Positions 7,622 through 16,277 of a stretch of 64,000 bases of DNA are shown here, in pieces; the first letter of the stretch is position 1, and each line of letters starts with the position of its first letter. The notes under the pieces were generated by a model that worked only from the letters and a program-made list of their open reading frames with translations, did not search any database and was not told where the DNA came from. Both the position numbers and the translations under genes were made by a program. The stretch is from Bradyrhizobium sp. LMTR 3 (GTDB lineage Bacteria; Pseudomonadota; Alphaproteobacteria; Rhizobiales; Xanthobacteraceae): NCBI RefSeq assembly GCF_001693485.1, contig NZ_MAXC01000051.1, forward strand, positions 186,001 through 250,000, read 5' to 3'.

Positions 7622-8863
7622 ATGAACACCAAAACCGCCTTTGACCTAATCTTCCGCAACGCCAGGACGCGAACCTCGGCGACGCCTGTCGATATCGGCA
7701 TCGCCGGCGGGCGTATCGTGGCCATCGAACCCCGGCTTGCCTGCGAAGCGGCCGAGATCGAGGTCGGCGGCAGATTGGCCCTGCCCGGCTTCGTCGACAC
7801 CCACATCCATCTCGACAAGGCCTGCCTGCTCGGCCGCTGCGCGCACAACCACGGCAGCGTCACCGAAGCCATCGCCGCGGTCGCCGCGATGAAGCGCGAT
7901 TTCACGGTGGAAGACGTCTACGGCCGCGGCGCGCGCGTGATCGAGCGCGCCATCGTGCATGGCACCATGCGGATGCGTACCCATGTCGAAATCGATCCGC
8001 GGATCGGCTTGCGCGGCTTTGAGGCGGTGAAAGCGCTGAAGCGCGATTATCCCTGGGCGCTCGATCTTTCGATCTGCGTGTTTCCGCAGGAGGGCCTGAC
8101 CAACGATCCCGGCGCCGAGGAGCTGCTCATTGCGGCCTTGCGCGACGGCGGCGAAGTGATCGGTGGCTGCCCCTATATGGACACCGATCCGAACGCGCAT
8201 CTCGAAAAAATTTTCGACCTGGCGCAGCAATTCGATGTCGACGTCGACCTGCACCTCGACTTCGATCTCGATCCGTCCTGGTGGCATCTCGACGAGGTCT
8301 GCCGGCAGACCGAGCGGCGCAACTATCAGGGCCGCGTCGCGATCGGTCACGCCACCAAATTATCGGCGCTGCCGCCGGACCGGCTGAAGCCGGCCACCGC
8401 GCGGCTGGCCAAATCCGGCGTCGCCGTCACCGTGCTGCCCGCGACCGATCTCTATCTGATGGGTCGCGACGCCACGCACAACGCTCCGCGCGGGCTGACG
8501 GTGGCGCACAAGTTGGTTGCAGATGGCGTTCTCTGTTCGGTCGCGACCAACAATGTGCTCAACCCCTTCACGCCATTCGGCGACGCCTCGCTGCTGAGGA
8601 TGGCGAATTTCTACGCCAATGTCGCGCAAGCAGGCGTCAGCGATTTCGACGCCTGCCTCGATCTCGTGACCGAGCTGCCGGCGCGGCTGATGAACCTGCG
8701 GGGCTACGGCATCGCGGTGGGCAATCCGGCGGACCTGATCATTCTCGATACCGACAGCGGGACGAACGCGATTGCGGAATTGCCTGATGTGCTGATGGGA
8801 TTCAAGAGCGGGCGGCAGGTGTTCGAGCGGCAGAGGCCGACGTTGTTTCCGCCACGAGCTTAG
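7622..8863 (+). CDS. Cytosine-deaminase-type amidohydrolase
   Basis: This 413-residue hydrolase of the CodA-like branch has the metal motif DTHIHLDK near residue 60, the strand DVDVDLHLDFDLD carrying the next His, AIGHAT with the following His, and a late segment GVLCSVATNNVLNPFTPFG where CodA has its catalytic Asp (here Asn-Asn). That Asn position should be aligned before calling the enzyme a deaminase. The N- and C-terminal strands (FRNARTRT, ADLIILD) form the usual small beta-sandwich. The ATG at 7622 is used although no clear ribosome site precedes it. It is preceded by the shared motif at 7508 and followed, after a repeat, by an enolase-superfamily gene in the same direction. Confidence 0.8.
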   Translation: MNTKTAFDLIFRNARTRTSATPVDIGIAGGRIVAIEPRLACEAAEIEVGGRLALPGFVDTHIHLDKACLLGRCAHNHGSVTEAIAAVAAMKRDFTVEDVYGRGARVIERAIVHGTMRMRTHVEIDPRIGLRGFEAVKALKRDYPWALDLSICVFPQEGLTNDPGAEELLIAALRDGGEVIGGCPYMDTDPNAHLEKIFDLAQQFDVDVDLHLDFDLDPSWWHLDEVCRQTERRNYQGRVAIGHATKLSALPPDRLKPATARLAKSGVAVTVLPATDLYLMGRDATHNAPRGLTVAHKLVADGVLCSVATNNVLNPFTPFGDASLLRMANFYANVAQAGVSDFDACLDLVTELPARLMNLRGYGIAVGNPADLIILDTDSGTNAIAELPDVLMGFKSGRQVFERQRPTLFPPRA

Positions 8864-8885
8864 CTTTCCGCACCGTCGGTGGCTT

Positions 8886-9010
8886 CATCCTTCGAGACGC
8901 GGCGCGAGCGCCGCTCCTCAGGATGAGGTCTAAAATCTCGCCGGTGAAAAGAATTTTAGACCCTCATGGTGAGGAGCGCGGCGAAGCCGCGCGTCTCGAA
9001 CCACGAGGCC
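8886..9010. repeat. Intergenic inverted repeat (CTCATGGTGAGGAGCGCG family), copy 1
   Basis: Two facing units are present: CATCCTTCGAGACGC...GCTCCTCAGGATGAGG and CCTCATGGTGAGGAGCGCG...GCGCGTCTCGAACCACGAGG. Each folds on itself. A second copy with the same words lies at 30545-30641. It fills most of the gap between the amidohydrolase and the enolase-family gene. Confidence 0.75.
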
Positions 9011-9125
9011 ACGGCGCGCCGGATAAGCACGATCTGCATTGACGGTCTGCGCTGCCCTGCAATTGACCTCCCCGTCGATCCATTGTTGTTATCAGCCAAC
9101 AACAACAAGCCCGGGGCAGGAAATC

Positions 9126-10340
9126 ATGAAAAAAGCCACCACCGTTAGAAGCGTCGAAACGCTGGCCTGCGACGCCGGATGGCGGAACTACCACTTCGTC
9201 AAGATCATGACCGAGGACGGCATCGTCGGCTGGAGCGAGTACGACGAGGGTTTTGGGGCGCCCGGCGTGACGGCGGCGATCGAACGGCTTGGCGCGCGGG
9301 TCATCGGCAAGAACGCGTTCCAGCACGAGCGGATCTACGCCGAACTGTTCGCCGCGACGCGCCCGGCCGCCGGCGGCGTGGTGGCGCTGGCGCTTGGGGC
9401 TCTCGAGAACGCGCTGCTCGACGTCAAGGCCAAGGCGCTCGGCGTGCCCTGCTACGAACTGCTCGGCGGCAAGATCCGCGACCGCATCCGGGTCTACTGG
9501 TCGCACTGCGCGACCTGGCGCATCAACCATCCCGACTGGTTCAAGCCGGCGATTACCGATCTCGACGGCGTCAAATCAATCGGCCGCGAGGTACGCGAAA
9601 AAGGCTTTACGGCGATGAAGACCAACATCTTCGTCTACACCGACGGCAAGCCGCAGGGCTGGCGGCCGGGCTTTGGTTCGCCGTTCGAACCCGAGATCAA
9701 CGTCGATCGCAAGGTGCTGCGCAATCTTTGCATGCATCTGGAGGCAATCCGCGACGGCGCCGGCCCCGATGTCGATCTGCTGCTCGACCTCAACTTCAAT
9801 GCCAAGACCGAGGGCTACCTCAAGATACTGCGCGCCATCAAGGACATGGACCTGTTCTGGGTGGAGATCGACACCTTCAACCCGCAGGCGCTGGGCTACA
9901 TCCGCCGCCAGAGCCCGCATCCGGTGTCATCCTGCGAGACGCTCTTGGGCCTGCGCGAGTTCCTGCCCTATTTCAACGAGCAGGCGATGGATGTCGCGAT
10001 CATCGACACGCCATGGAACGGGGTCTGGCAATCGATGAAGATCGCCGCGGCCGCCGAGCATTTCGAGGTGAACGTCGCCCCGCATAATTTCTACGGCCAT
10101 CTCTGCACGATGCAGAACGCGCATTTTTCCGCCGCGGTGCCGAATTTACGCATCATGGAAACCGACATCGATCGCCTCGCGTGGGACCATGAATTGTTTA
10201 CCCACGTGCCCGAGATCGTCGACGGCCACCTGGTGATGCCGGACCGCCCCGGCTGGGGCACCGAGCCCAACGAGGAAGGCCTGCGCGCCCATCCGCCGAA
10301 GAGCAAGGGCGGGCTGTTGAACTACGGGCAGAGGAAGTAG
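9126..10340 (+). CDS. Mandelate racemase/enolase superfamily dehydratase
   Basis: This 404-residue enzyme has the superfamily capping domain at the N-terminus and a barrel carrying the acid metal ligands: Asp in DLLLDLNFNAKT, Glu in LFWVEIDTF and Glu in SSCETLLG. The likely base His is in VNVAPHNFYG, and a Lys stands in AMKTNIF. This layout points to a sugar-acid dehydratase or related isomerase of the mandelate racemase/galactonate dehydratase group acting on a carboxylate next to an alpha-proton. AGGAAAT precedes the ATG at 9126. The gene follows the CodA-like amidohydrolase in the same direction but is separated by a repeat, so it may have its own promoter. The exact substrate is not recognised. 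Confidence 0.83.
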   Translation: MKKATTVRSVETLACDAGWRNYHFVKIMTEDGIVGWSEYDEGFGAPGVTAAIERLGARVIGKNAFQHERIYAELFAATRPAAGGVVALALGALENALLDVKAKALGVPCYELLGGKIRDRIRVYWSHCATWRINHPDWFKPAITDLDGVKSIGREVREKGFTAMKTNIFVYTDGKPQGWRPGFGSPFEPEINVDRKVLRNLCMHLEAIRDGAGPDVDLLLDLNFNAKTEGYLKILRAIKDMDLFWVEIDTFNPQALGYIRRQSPHPVSSCETLLGLREFLPYFNEQAMDVAIIDTPWNGVWQSMKIAAAAEHFEVNVAPHNFYGHLCTMQNAHFSAAVPNLRIMETDIDRLAWDHELFTHVPEIVDGHLVMPDRPGWGTEPNEEGLRAHPPKSKGGLLNYGQRK

Positions 10341-10347
10341 CGGTTTC

Positions 10348-10473
10348 GTAGGGTGGGCAAAGCCACCGGGTCGCGCGAATGCGCGCCCGATGACAGGCTC
10401 CGCGTGCCAACCATCTCTCCGACCGTGCAAATTGAATGGTGGGCACGACGCTTCGCGCCTTTGCCCACCCTAC
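10348..10473. repeat. Intergenic inverted repeat (GTAGGGTGGGCAAAG family), copy 1
   Basis: The outer arms GTAGGGTGGGCAAAG and CTTTGCCCACCCTAC-type ends face each other, with an internal ATGGTGGGCACG word. It separates two convergent genes and could serve as a bidirectional transcription stop. Relatives lie at 16158-16277 and 38684-38793. Confidence 0.75.
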
Positions 10474-10479
10474 ATTCTG

Positions 10480-11712
10480 TCACTTATCGCCCGGTGCGCC
10501 CAGGAACGCGCTCTCGATCACATCGCCGATCGGCTGCCACGCGCTGCCGTCGAACTGCACCAGCCGCATCTGCTCGATCGGGTGGAAGTCGGCCGGTCCG
10601 GTGTTGATCGCTATTCCCGGAAATGCGACCGTGCTCTGGTAATTCCTTAAGGACGCCGCCTGCCGCATGATGTTCTCGCGCGACAGGTCGTCGCCGCACT
10701 GGGTCAACACCTGGACCAGCGTTTCGGCCGCGGCGTAGCCGAAGATGGCGTAGCCATCCTCCTTGTCTCCATCCGGATAATACTTGTCCATGAACGCAAG
10801 CCACGCCTTGATGGCAGGATCGTCCTTCCAGGTGGCGTCGCCGGCATCCTTCAGGTATGAGGTGGAGATCACGCCGATGGAATTCTGAAGCCCCGCCGGT
10901 CGCAGCGCGTTCGCAATCGACGCCGCCGCATTGACCAGCAACAACACCGGATGCCACCCCAGTTCAGCCGCCTTACGGATCGCACGCGCCGCGATCGGCG
11001 GCGCACAATTGAGCACGAGCACTTCAGCGCCGGAGTTCTTCAGGATATCAACCTGCGTATCGATCGACATGTCCGCATCGACGGCAATGTCGGCAACGAT
11101 CATGTTGGCGGTGATGCCGAGCCCCTCCTGCAATCCCCGGAACAGATCGCGGCCGAACTGATCGTTCTGCCAGAGCACGGCGATCTTCCGGCTCGGATAG
11201 GCGGCTTGAATGTAGTTGGCATAGATCCGGCCCTCGGAGCGGAAGGTCGGCTGCCAGCCCATCGTCCAGGGAAACCGCTTCGGATGCGCCCACTCCTCGT
11301 CGCCGGAGGCGACGAAGAGCTGCGGGATGCTTCGCTCGTTGAGATAGCTTCGCGTCGCCAGATTGGCCGGCGTGCCGAACGACCCGAACATCAGGTGCAC
11401 ACGCTCCTGTTCGACCAGCTCGCTTGTATGCTCGACCGCCGTTCTCGGATTTGAGCTGTCGTCGCGGGAGATGAACCTGATCTTGCGCCCGTTAATGCCG
11501 CCGCGTTCGTTGATCATATCGAAATACGCGGCCTCGGCGCGTCCGATCGAGGCGAACGCGGCCAGCGGGCCGGTGTAGGGCATGATGTTGCCGATGCGGA
11601 TCTCGGTATCGGTCACGCCGGCGGCACGGGTCGGCGGCGGGGCGGCCCAAATCGGTGCCAGCAACAATGCAACGAAGAAGGCTGGTGGCAGCCATTTTAT
11701 TCTTGTTGTCAT
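10480..11712 (-). CDS. Branched-chain-amino-acid-type ABC binding protein (LivJ/Peripla_BP_6), orphan
   Basis: This 410-residue exported protein has a signal peptide (hydrophobic FFVALLLAPIWA, cut near RAAG). The mature start GVTDTEIRIGNIMPYTGPLAAFASIGRAEAAYFDMINERGGINGRKI is partly the hallmark opening of the LivJ family. The middle AVLWQNDQFGRDLFRGLQEGL and the late EDGYAIFGYAAAETLVQVL agree. No permease or ATPase genes accompany it, so it is an orphan that would have to share a transporter or act as a sensor. It converges on the enolase-family gene. Ligand unknown; the family binds amino acids, amides, urea and aromatic acids. Confidence 0.87.
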   Translation of the reverse strand: MTTRIKWLPPAFFVALLLAPIWAAPPPTRAAGVTDTEIRIGNIMPYTGPLAAFASIGRAEAAYFDMINERGGINGRKIRFISRDDSSNPRTAVEHTSELVEQERVHLMFGSFGTPANLATRSYLNERSIPQLFVASGDEEWAHPKRFPWTMGWQPTFRSEGRIYANYIQAAYPSRKIAVLWQNDQFGRDLFRGLQEGLGITANMIVADIAVDADMSIDTQVDILKNSGAEVLVLNCAPPIAARAIRKAAELGWHPVLLLVNAAASIANALRPAGLQNSIGVISTSYLKDAGDATWKDDPAIKAWLAFMDKYYPDGDKEDGYAIFGYAAAETLVQVLTQCGDDLSRENIMRQAASLRNYQSTVAFPGIAINTGPADFHPIEQMRLVQFDGSAWQPIGDVIESAFLGAPGDK

Positions 11713-11964
11713 CGACGCAGCCTCGAACGCGAGCTGTTCAGAGCTCGTGACGCCACCCAGCGATGGCGATGATAGCGCGAGAGATCAGGTTGTTAAAATG
11801 AAATGTGGGCTGCGTAGGGCGCTGCAGTAGCGCACGCCGCCAGTCTTCATAAAATGAGACGTTGCGGTTTCGATGTCTTTGATGTCCGATATACCTCAAC
11901 CGAGACGCGAACTCGAACATCGCTGGAGTTCCATCTAAGCTGTGTGTGGCAAGGAGGTCGAGGC

Positions 11965-12309
11965 ATGAGGATAGCGATAGTAGCTTTGGGAGCGGCCCTG
12001 GTCCTGTGTAACCTCGGCACGTTTGGTACCGCAGCGCATGCGCAGACGGCCCAAGTCGTTCGTGAACCACGGGAAAGGCCTATCGTCAGGGTGCCCATCG
12101 TAAGGCCAACTCCCTACTGGGATTACAATATCGTTCCACGATATCGTTATCGCCCTGAGGACGACCGGGTCGATCCGTGCGGCGAGCCCGTGGTGCCGGT
12201 GATACGCGAGGGGCCTCAAGAGGCAACGGTTCCGTTGTGGCTGGCGAACGAATTGGGTCTTGGCCGTATACATGGTCGAGATTGGCCGTGTAGGGGCCGC
12301 AATCGGTAA
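11965..12309 (+). CDS. Small secreted protein of unknown function
   Basis: The product is 114 residues. A near-perfect ribosome site AAGGAGG lies 8 bases before the ATG at 11965, which supports the start over the longer frame upstream. The first 26 residues are a signal peptide (IVALGAALVLCNLGTFGTAAHAQ). The mature part is rich in Pro, Arg and Tyr (PTPYWDYNIVPRYRYRPEDDR) and has a lone Cys in DPCGEP and one near the end. No domain is recognised. It stands alone between an orphan binding protein (divergent, 252 bases away) and the hyuBA operon (convergent). Confidence 0.65.
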   Translation: MRIAIVALGAALVLCNLGTFGTAAHAQTAQVVREPRERPIVRVPIVRPTPYWDYNIVPRYRYRPEDDRVDPCGEPVVPVIREGPQEATVPLWLANELGLGRIHGRDWPCRGRNR

Positions 12310-12335
12310 ATGCACCGATTTGAGCAGCAACGTTG

Positions 12336-12399
12336 CCCGCATGAGCGAAGCGACATGCGGGACAACGGCCGACCCCGGATATCGCTTCGCTCATCCGGG
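12336..12399. repeat. Double-hairpin intergenic repeat (CCCGGAT...ATCCGGG type)
   Basis: Two successive hairpins are present: CCCGCATG-loop-CATGCGGG at 12336-12361 and CCCGGAT-loop-ATCCGGG at about 12374-12399. Both loops carry the words GCGAAGCG/CGCTTCGC. It lies exactly between two convergent genes and may stop transcription from both sides. Confidence 0.65.
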
Positions 12400-14460
12400 C
12401 TACGTATCTACGTGTCCGCGTAGCGCGATATCCAGCCAGCCCAGGGCGTTCACCGTCACGCGGTCCCCCGTGTCGACCAGCACCGTCGTGGTCTCTGCCT
12501 CGATGATGGCCGGTCCGGCCAAAGTGTGGCCGGGCTGCAGGTCGTCGAGCGCGTAGACCGGGACTTCGCGCCAGCCGCCGAAGAAAGCTTGCCGCTGGCT
12601 GCGTGGTGCGCAGGCGGCTGATGACGCTGCGGGCCTTGTATCGGAATCAAGTCGCGCGACTTCACCGATCGCGGCCACCCGCGCGTTGACGAACACGACT
12701 TCCTGGCCGCGCGAGGCGTAGGTGTAGAGCTCCTCGTGCCTGATATGGAAACGATCTTCGATCTGGTCCACGAGATCGGCGGCGTTCCAGTCGAGGCCAT
12801 CGAGCGAGACGTCGATCTCAAAGATCTGCTCGCCGTAGCGCATTTCGGCGGAGCGCTCGATTGCAATCGGGCCATTGAACCACGAGCGCAGGCGGCCGGC
12901 AGCCTGCTGCTCCAGCCCGGCAAAGAGGTCGCGCACCTCATCGGCCGTGATGCGCGTGCCGGCGCCATAATGCGTGCGGCTGACTTCGTAGCGGAGATCG
13001 CTGGTCAGCATGCCCCAGGCCGACAGCACGGACGCCACCGTCGGCACGATGATGCGCTTGATCTCGAGCTCGCGCGCGACCTCCGCCGCGTGCAGGCCCG
13101 CCGCGCCGCCGAAACTCAATAGCGCAAACTTTCGCGGATCGACGCCGCGGCGCAGCGTCATCAGGCGGATGCCGTCGGCCATGTTCAGATTGATCATGCG
13201 GTAGATGCCGGCGGCGGCATCGACGCGCGACAGCTCCATCGCAGCGGCGATGCGATCAACTGCAGCTTCCGAGGCGGCACGGTCGAGCGGGCGCTTGCCG
13301 CCCATGAAGGCTGTGGCATCGAGATAGCCGAGCACGACATTGGCGTCGGTCACAGTGGCGGCCTCGCCGCCATTGCCGTAACAGGCCGGACCCGGTACCG
13401 AGCCCGCGCTTTCGGGCCCGACCCGCAGCGTGCGGCTGGCATCGACGCTCGCGATCGAGCCGCCGCCGGCGGCGATGCTCGCGATATCGAGGCTGCGCAG
13501 CGCGATGCGCTGGCCGGCCAGCATGCCGTCGGCCGAGAGCGAGACCTGTCCCCCAGAAATCAGCGAGATATCGGTCGAGGTGCCGCCCATGTCGAACGGC
13601 ACCAGATCGGGAATGCCGACCAAGTCGGAACAGCGCCGTCCGCCGGACATGCCGCCCGCGGGGCCTGACAGCACCGTGCCCGCGGCAAGGCGCGAAGCTT
13701 CCTCGACCGGCGCCATGCCGCCATGCGACAGCACGACGAAGAGACTGCCCTTGAAGCCGGCCTCGCCGAGCCGCGCTTCGAGATTGGTCAGATAGCGCCG
13801 CACGATCGGCTCGACATAGGCGTTCACGATCGTGGTCGAGACGCGTTCATATTCCTTGATCTGCGGCAGCACGTCGCTGGAGCGCGAGATGCTGATGTCC
13901 GGCAGCGCCTGCTTCAGCCGCTCGACGGCGGCGAGTTCGTGAACCGGGTTGAGATAGGAATGCAGAAAGCATACCGCGACCGAGGTCGCGCCCGATCGCC
14001 TGATGCCGGCAATGGCATTGTCGAGCGACTTTAGGTCGAGCGGAATAAGGACACCGCCGTCGGCCTTGAGCCGCTCCTTGACACCGAAACGCAAATCGCG
14101 CGGCACCAGCGGCGCCGGCGGCGGTGAGCGCAAATCGTAGCGGTCGGGTTTCAGGCCTTCGCGCATCTCGATGACGTCGCGATGACCTTCGGTGGTGATC
14201 AGCGCCACTTTTGCGCCCTTGCGCTCCAGCAGCGCATTGGTCGCGACCGTCGTGCCGTGCACGAGGCGATCGGTCGCCGCGAGCATGTCCGCGCGCGTGA
14301 CGTTGAGCCGCCGCGCCAATTCTTCCAGCCCCGCCATCACGCCGATCGATTGATCAGCCGGCGTCGATGGCGATTTCGCAAACACGGTGCGGCCGGTCTC
14401 GTCAGTCGCCACGAGATCGGTGTAGGTCCCGCCGACGTCAATGCCTATCCTGAACATCAT
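12400..14460 (-). CDS. hyuA: Hydantoinase/oxoprolinase subunit A
   Basis: This 686-residue ATP-dependent subunit has the phosphate-binding opening RIGIDVGGTYTDLVATDE of the HyuA/acetone-carboxylase-beta/oxoprolinase family. VHGTTVATNALLERKGAKVALITT, the central FDMGGTSTDISLI and the GGGSIASVD motif also fit. The ATG at 14460 overlaps the hyuB stop by four bases (ATGA), which fixes the start and couples translation. With HyuB it should open a cyclic amide such as a hydantoin or 5-oxoproline at the cost of ATP. No racemase or carbamoylase is directly attached, so the substrate stays open. It converges on the small secreted protein gene across a double hairpin. Confidence 0.92.
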   Translation of the reverse strand: MMFRIGIDVGGTYTDLVATDETGRTVFAKSPSTPADQSIGVMAGLEELARRLNVTRADMLAATDRLVHGTTVATNALLERKGAKVALITTEGHRDVIEMREGLKPDRYDLRSPPPAPLVPRDLRFGVKERLKADGGVLIPLDLKSLDNAIAGIRRSGATSVAVCFLHSYLNPVHELAAVERLKQALPDISISRSSDVLPQIKEYERVSTTIVNAYVEPIVRRYLTNLEARLGEAGFKGSLFVVLSHGGMAPVEEASRLAAGTVLSGPAGGMSGGRRCSDLVGIPDLVPFDMGGTSTDISLISGGQVSLSADGMLAGQRIALRSLDIASIAAGGGSIASVDASRTLRVGPESAGSVPGPACYGNGGEAATVTDANVVLGYLDATAFMGGKRPLDRAASEAAVDRIAAAMELSRVDAAAGIYRMINLNMADGIRLMTLRRGVDPRKFALLSFGGAAGLHAAEVARELEIKRIIVPTVASVLSAWGMLTSDLRYEVSRTHYGAGTRITADEVRDLFAGLEQQAAGRLRSWFNGPIAIERSAEMRYGEQIFEIDVSLDGLDWNAADLVDQIEDRFHIRHEELYTYASRGQEVVFVNARVAAIGEVARLDSDTRPAASSAACAPRSQRQAFFGGWREVPVYALDDLQPGHTLAGPAIIEAETTTVLVDTGDRVTVNALGWLDIALRGHVDT

Positions 14461-16124
14461 GAAGACGCCTGCTCCGTCGCGACTTCGGTCAGGCCCTGCT
14501 CGCGGTCGCGCTGACGCGCTTCAGCCGATCGTTTCGCAGGCGACCCCCAGCCGCCGCCGCCGGAGGAACGGATTTCGAGGCAATCGCCGGGGCGCAGCTC
14601 GATACCGACTTCCTTGGTGCGCAGCACGCGCGGCTCGCGGCCTTCGGAGAGTAGACGATAGTGATGCGGCTTGCCGTCCTGCCCGCCGAGCATGCCGCAG
14701 GGACCGTGGCGCGCGCCGTCGCCGGCGGTGTTGCCCTTCGCAGACTTTTCCGTCTCCAGCACCAGATCGAGCGACACGCCGAGGCCGCCGCGATGCTGCC
14801 CGTCGCCGCCGGAGCCGGGGCGGAATTCATGCGTGCGAAAATGCAGGGGAAAGCGCACTTCGGCGACCTCCAGGCTGCCGAACTTCAACCCGCCGACCGA
14901 GTGCCACTCGCCGATCGACGACCAGCCATCGCCGCCGGATGACGCGCCGCCGCCGGGCCGCGCCTGAAACAGGTGCCAGATGAAATTCTTTCCCGTGCGC
15001 GGGTCTTCGCCCTGGATTGCGATGCGAAAGCGCCGGCTCCAGCCCGCCATTGCGCGTTCCGGACAGGATGCCGACAGGGCTTTCACGATGGCTTCGACGA
15101 TTTCATTGGAGGGATGACTGGTGCACAGCGTCACCGGCCGGCCCGGATCGGCCCACACCACCGTGCCCTGCTTTGCAATTACCTTCAGCGGGCGCAGCGC
15201 GCCGGTGTTCTTCGGAATCTCGGCGTCGATCAGATAGGCAAACGCCATCGCCACCGCGGCCTGCATGTTGGCGTGCGAGGAATTCACAAAGCTGGTCGAT
15301 TGCGGATCGGAGTCGGAGAGATCGACCTCGACGTCACTGCCATTCTTGGTCACCTTCGCCGCGATGCGGATGTCGCTGCAGCCATGGCCGTCATCGTCGA
15401 GAAACGCCTCGCCGTAAAACACGCCGTCCTTCCAGGTCGAGACCACCGCGCGGGTCTGCTGTTCGGTGGCATCGAGGATGGCTTCCACCGCGGCTTCGAC
15501 CACCGGCGCACCGAACTCCGCAAACAATCGCGACAGCCGCCGCTCGCCGAGATGCGCCGCGCCGAGCATGGCCGCGAGATCGCCGCGGAATTCCCTGGGG
15601 TTGCGAATGTTCAGCGCCAGCAGGTCGAGCAGATCGTCGCGGAGCTTACCCGCTTCATAGAGCTTGATTGGCGGAACGCGCAGCCCCTCCTGATAGATCT
15701 CGGTCGCGGCAGGGTTATAGGCGCCATGGGTGGCGCCGCCGATGTCGCTCTGGTGTGCGCGCACGATGGTCCAGAGCAGCCGCCGCTCGCCGTCGAACAC
15801 CGGCACGAAGGCGGTCAGATCAGGCAGATGGCTTCCGCCGTAATAGGGATCGTTGAGCAGGATCACGTCGCCGGGTTTAACGTCCTTGAAGCGCTCTTCG
15901 ACCGCGAGCGTCGCCCATGGCAGCGCCCCGACATGAACCGGCAGGTGATCGGCCTGCGCGATCAGTCGCCCGCTCGTGTCGCAGATCGCGAGCGAAAAAT
16001 CGCGGCTGGAATTGAGGATCTGCGAATAGGAGGTGCGAAGCATCGCCTCGCCCATCTCCTTCACGATCGAGCTGAGGCGGTGCTGGACGACAGAGCGCGT
16101 GATGGGATCGATCCTGGCGGACAT
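14457..16124 (-). CDS. hyuB: Hydantoinase/oxoprolinase subunit B
   Basis: This 555-residue partner of HyuA has the family opening DPITRSVVQHRLSSIVKEMG, followed by LRTSYSQILNSSRDFSLAICD, the DVILLNDPYYGGSHLPDLT segment with its metal-site residues, and the Gly-rich end SSGGGGWGSP. It is the first gene of a two-gene minus-strand operon with a four-base overlap into hyuA. A 13-base-arm repeat lies between it and the MFS gene upstream (16274-17509, same strand), so the MFS protein may or may not be co-transcribed. It acts in the cytoplasm on a cyclic imide or oxoproline-like compound. Confidence 0.92.
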   Translation of the reverse strand: MSARIDPITRSVVQHRLSSIVKEMGEAMLRTSYSQILNSSRDFSLAICDTSGRLIAQADHLPVHVGALPWATLAVEERFKDVKPGDVILLNDPYYGGSHLPDLTAFVPVFDGERRLLWTIVRAHQSDIGGATHGAYNPAATEIYQEGLRVPPIKLYEAGKLRDDLLDLLALNIRNPREFRGDLAAMLGAAHLGERRLSRLFAEFGAPVVEAAVEAILDATEQQTRAVVSTWKDGVFYGEAFLDDDGHGCSDIRIAAKVTKNGSDVEVDLSDSDPQSTSFVNSSHANMQAAVAMAFAYLIDAEIPKNTGALRPLKVIAKQGTVVWADPGRPVTLCTSHPSNEIVEAIVKALSASCPERAMAGWSRRFRIAIQGEDPRTGKNFIWHLFQARPGGGASSGGDGWSSIGEWHSVGGLKFGSLEVAEVRFPLHFRTHEFRPGSGGDGQHRGGLGVSLDLVLETEKSAKGNTAGDGARHGPCGMLGGQDGKPHHYRLLSEGREPRVLRTKEVGIELRPGDCLEIRSSGGGGWGSPAKRSAEARQRDREQGLTEVATEQASS

Positions 16125-16157
16125 GGTTACCCGTTGTCAGTTGTTCAGCATCAGAGT

Positions 16158-16277
16158 GTAGGATGGGTGGGGCCATTGCGAAACCCATCACAACACGGGA
16201 GGCTGGAATTGATGGGTATCGCGGAGTTTATCATCGGGCCGGCCAAAGGCCGCACCCGGTGGCTCCACCCATCCTAC
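16158..16277. repeat. Intergenic inverted repeat (GTAGGATGGGTGG arms)
   Basis: Perfect 13-base arms GTAGGATGGGTGG and CCACCCATCCTAC enclose smaller palindromes (GGCCGGCC, AAACCCATC/GATGGGT). The right arm runs into the MFS gene and supplies its stop codon (minus-strand TAG at 16276-16274). It is related to the repeats at 10348 and 38684. Confidence 0.75.

Noticed and set aside
8886..9010. CRISPR-like array from repeated words
   Set aside because: The units are inverted, of unequal spacing and only two, with no spacers or cas genes; they are intergenic palindromic repeats.
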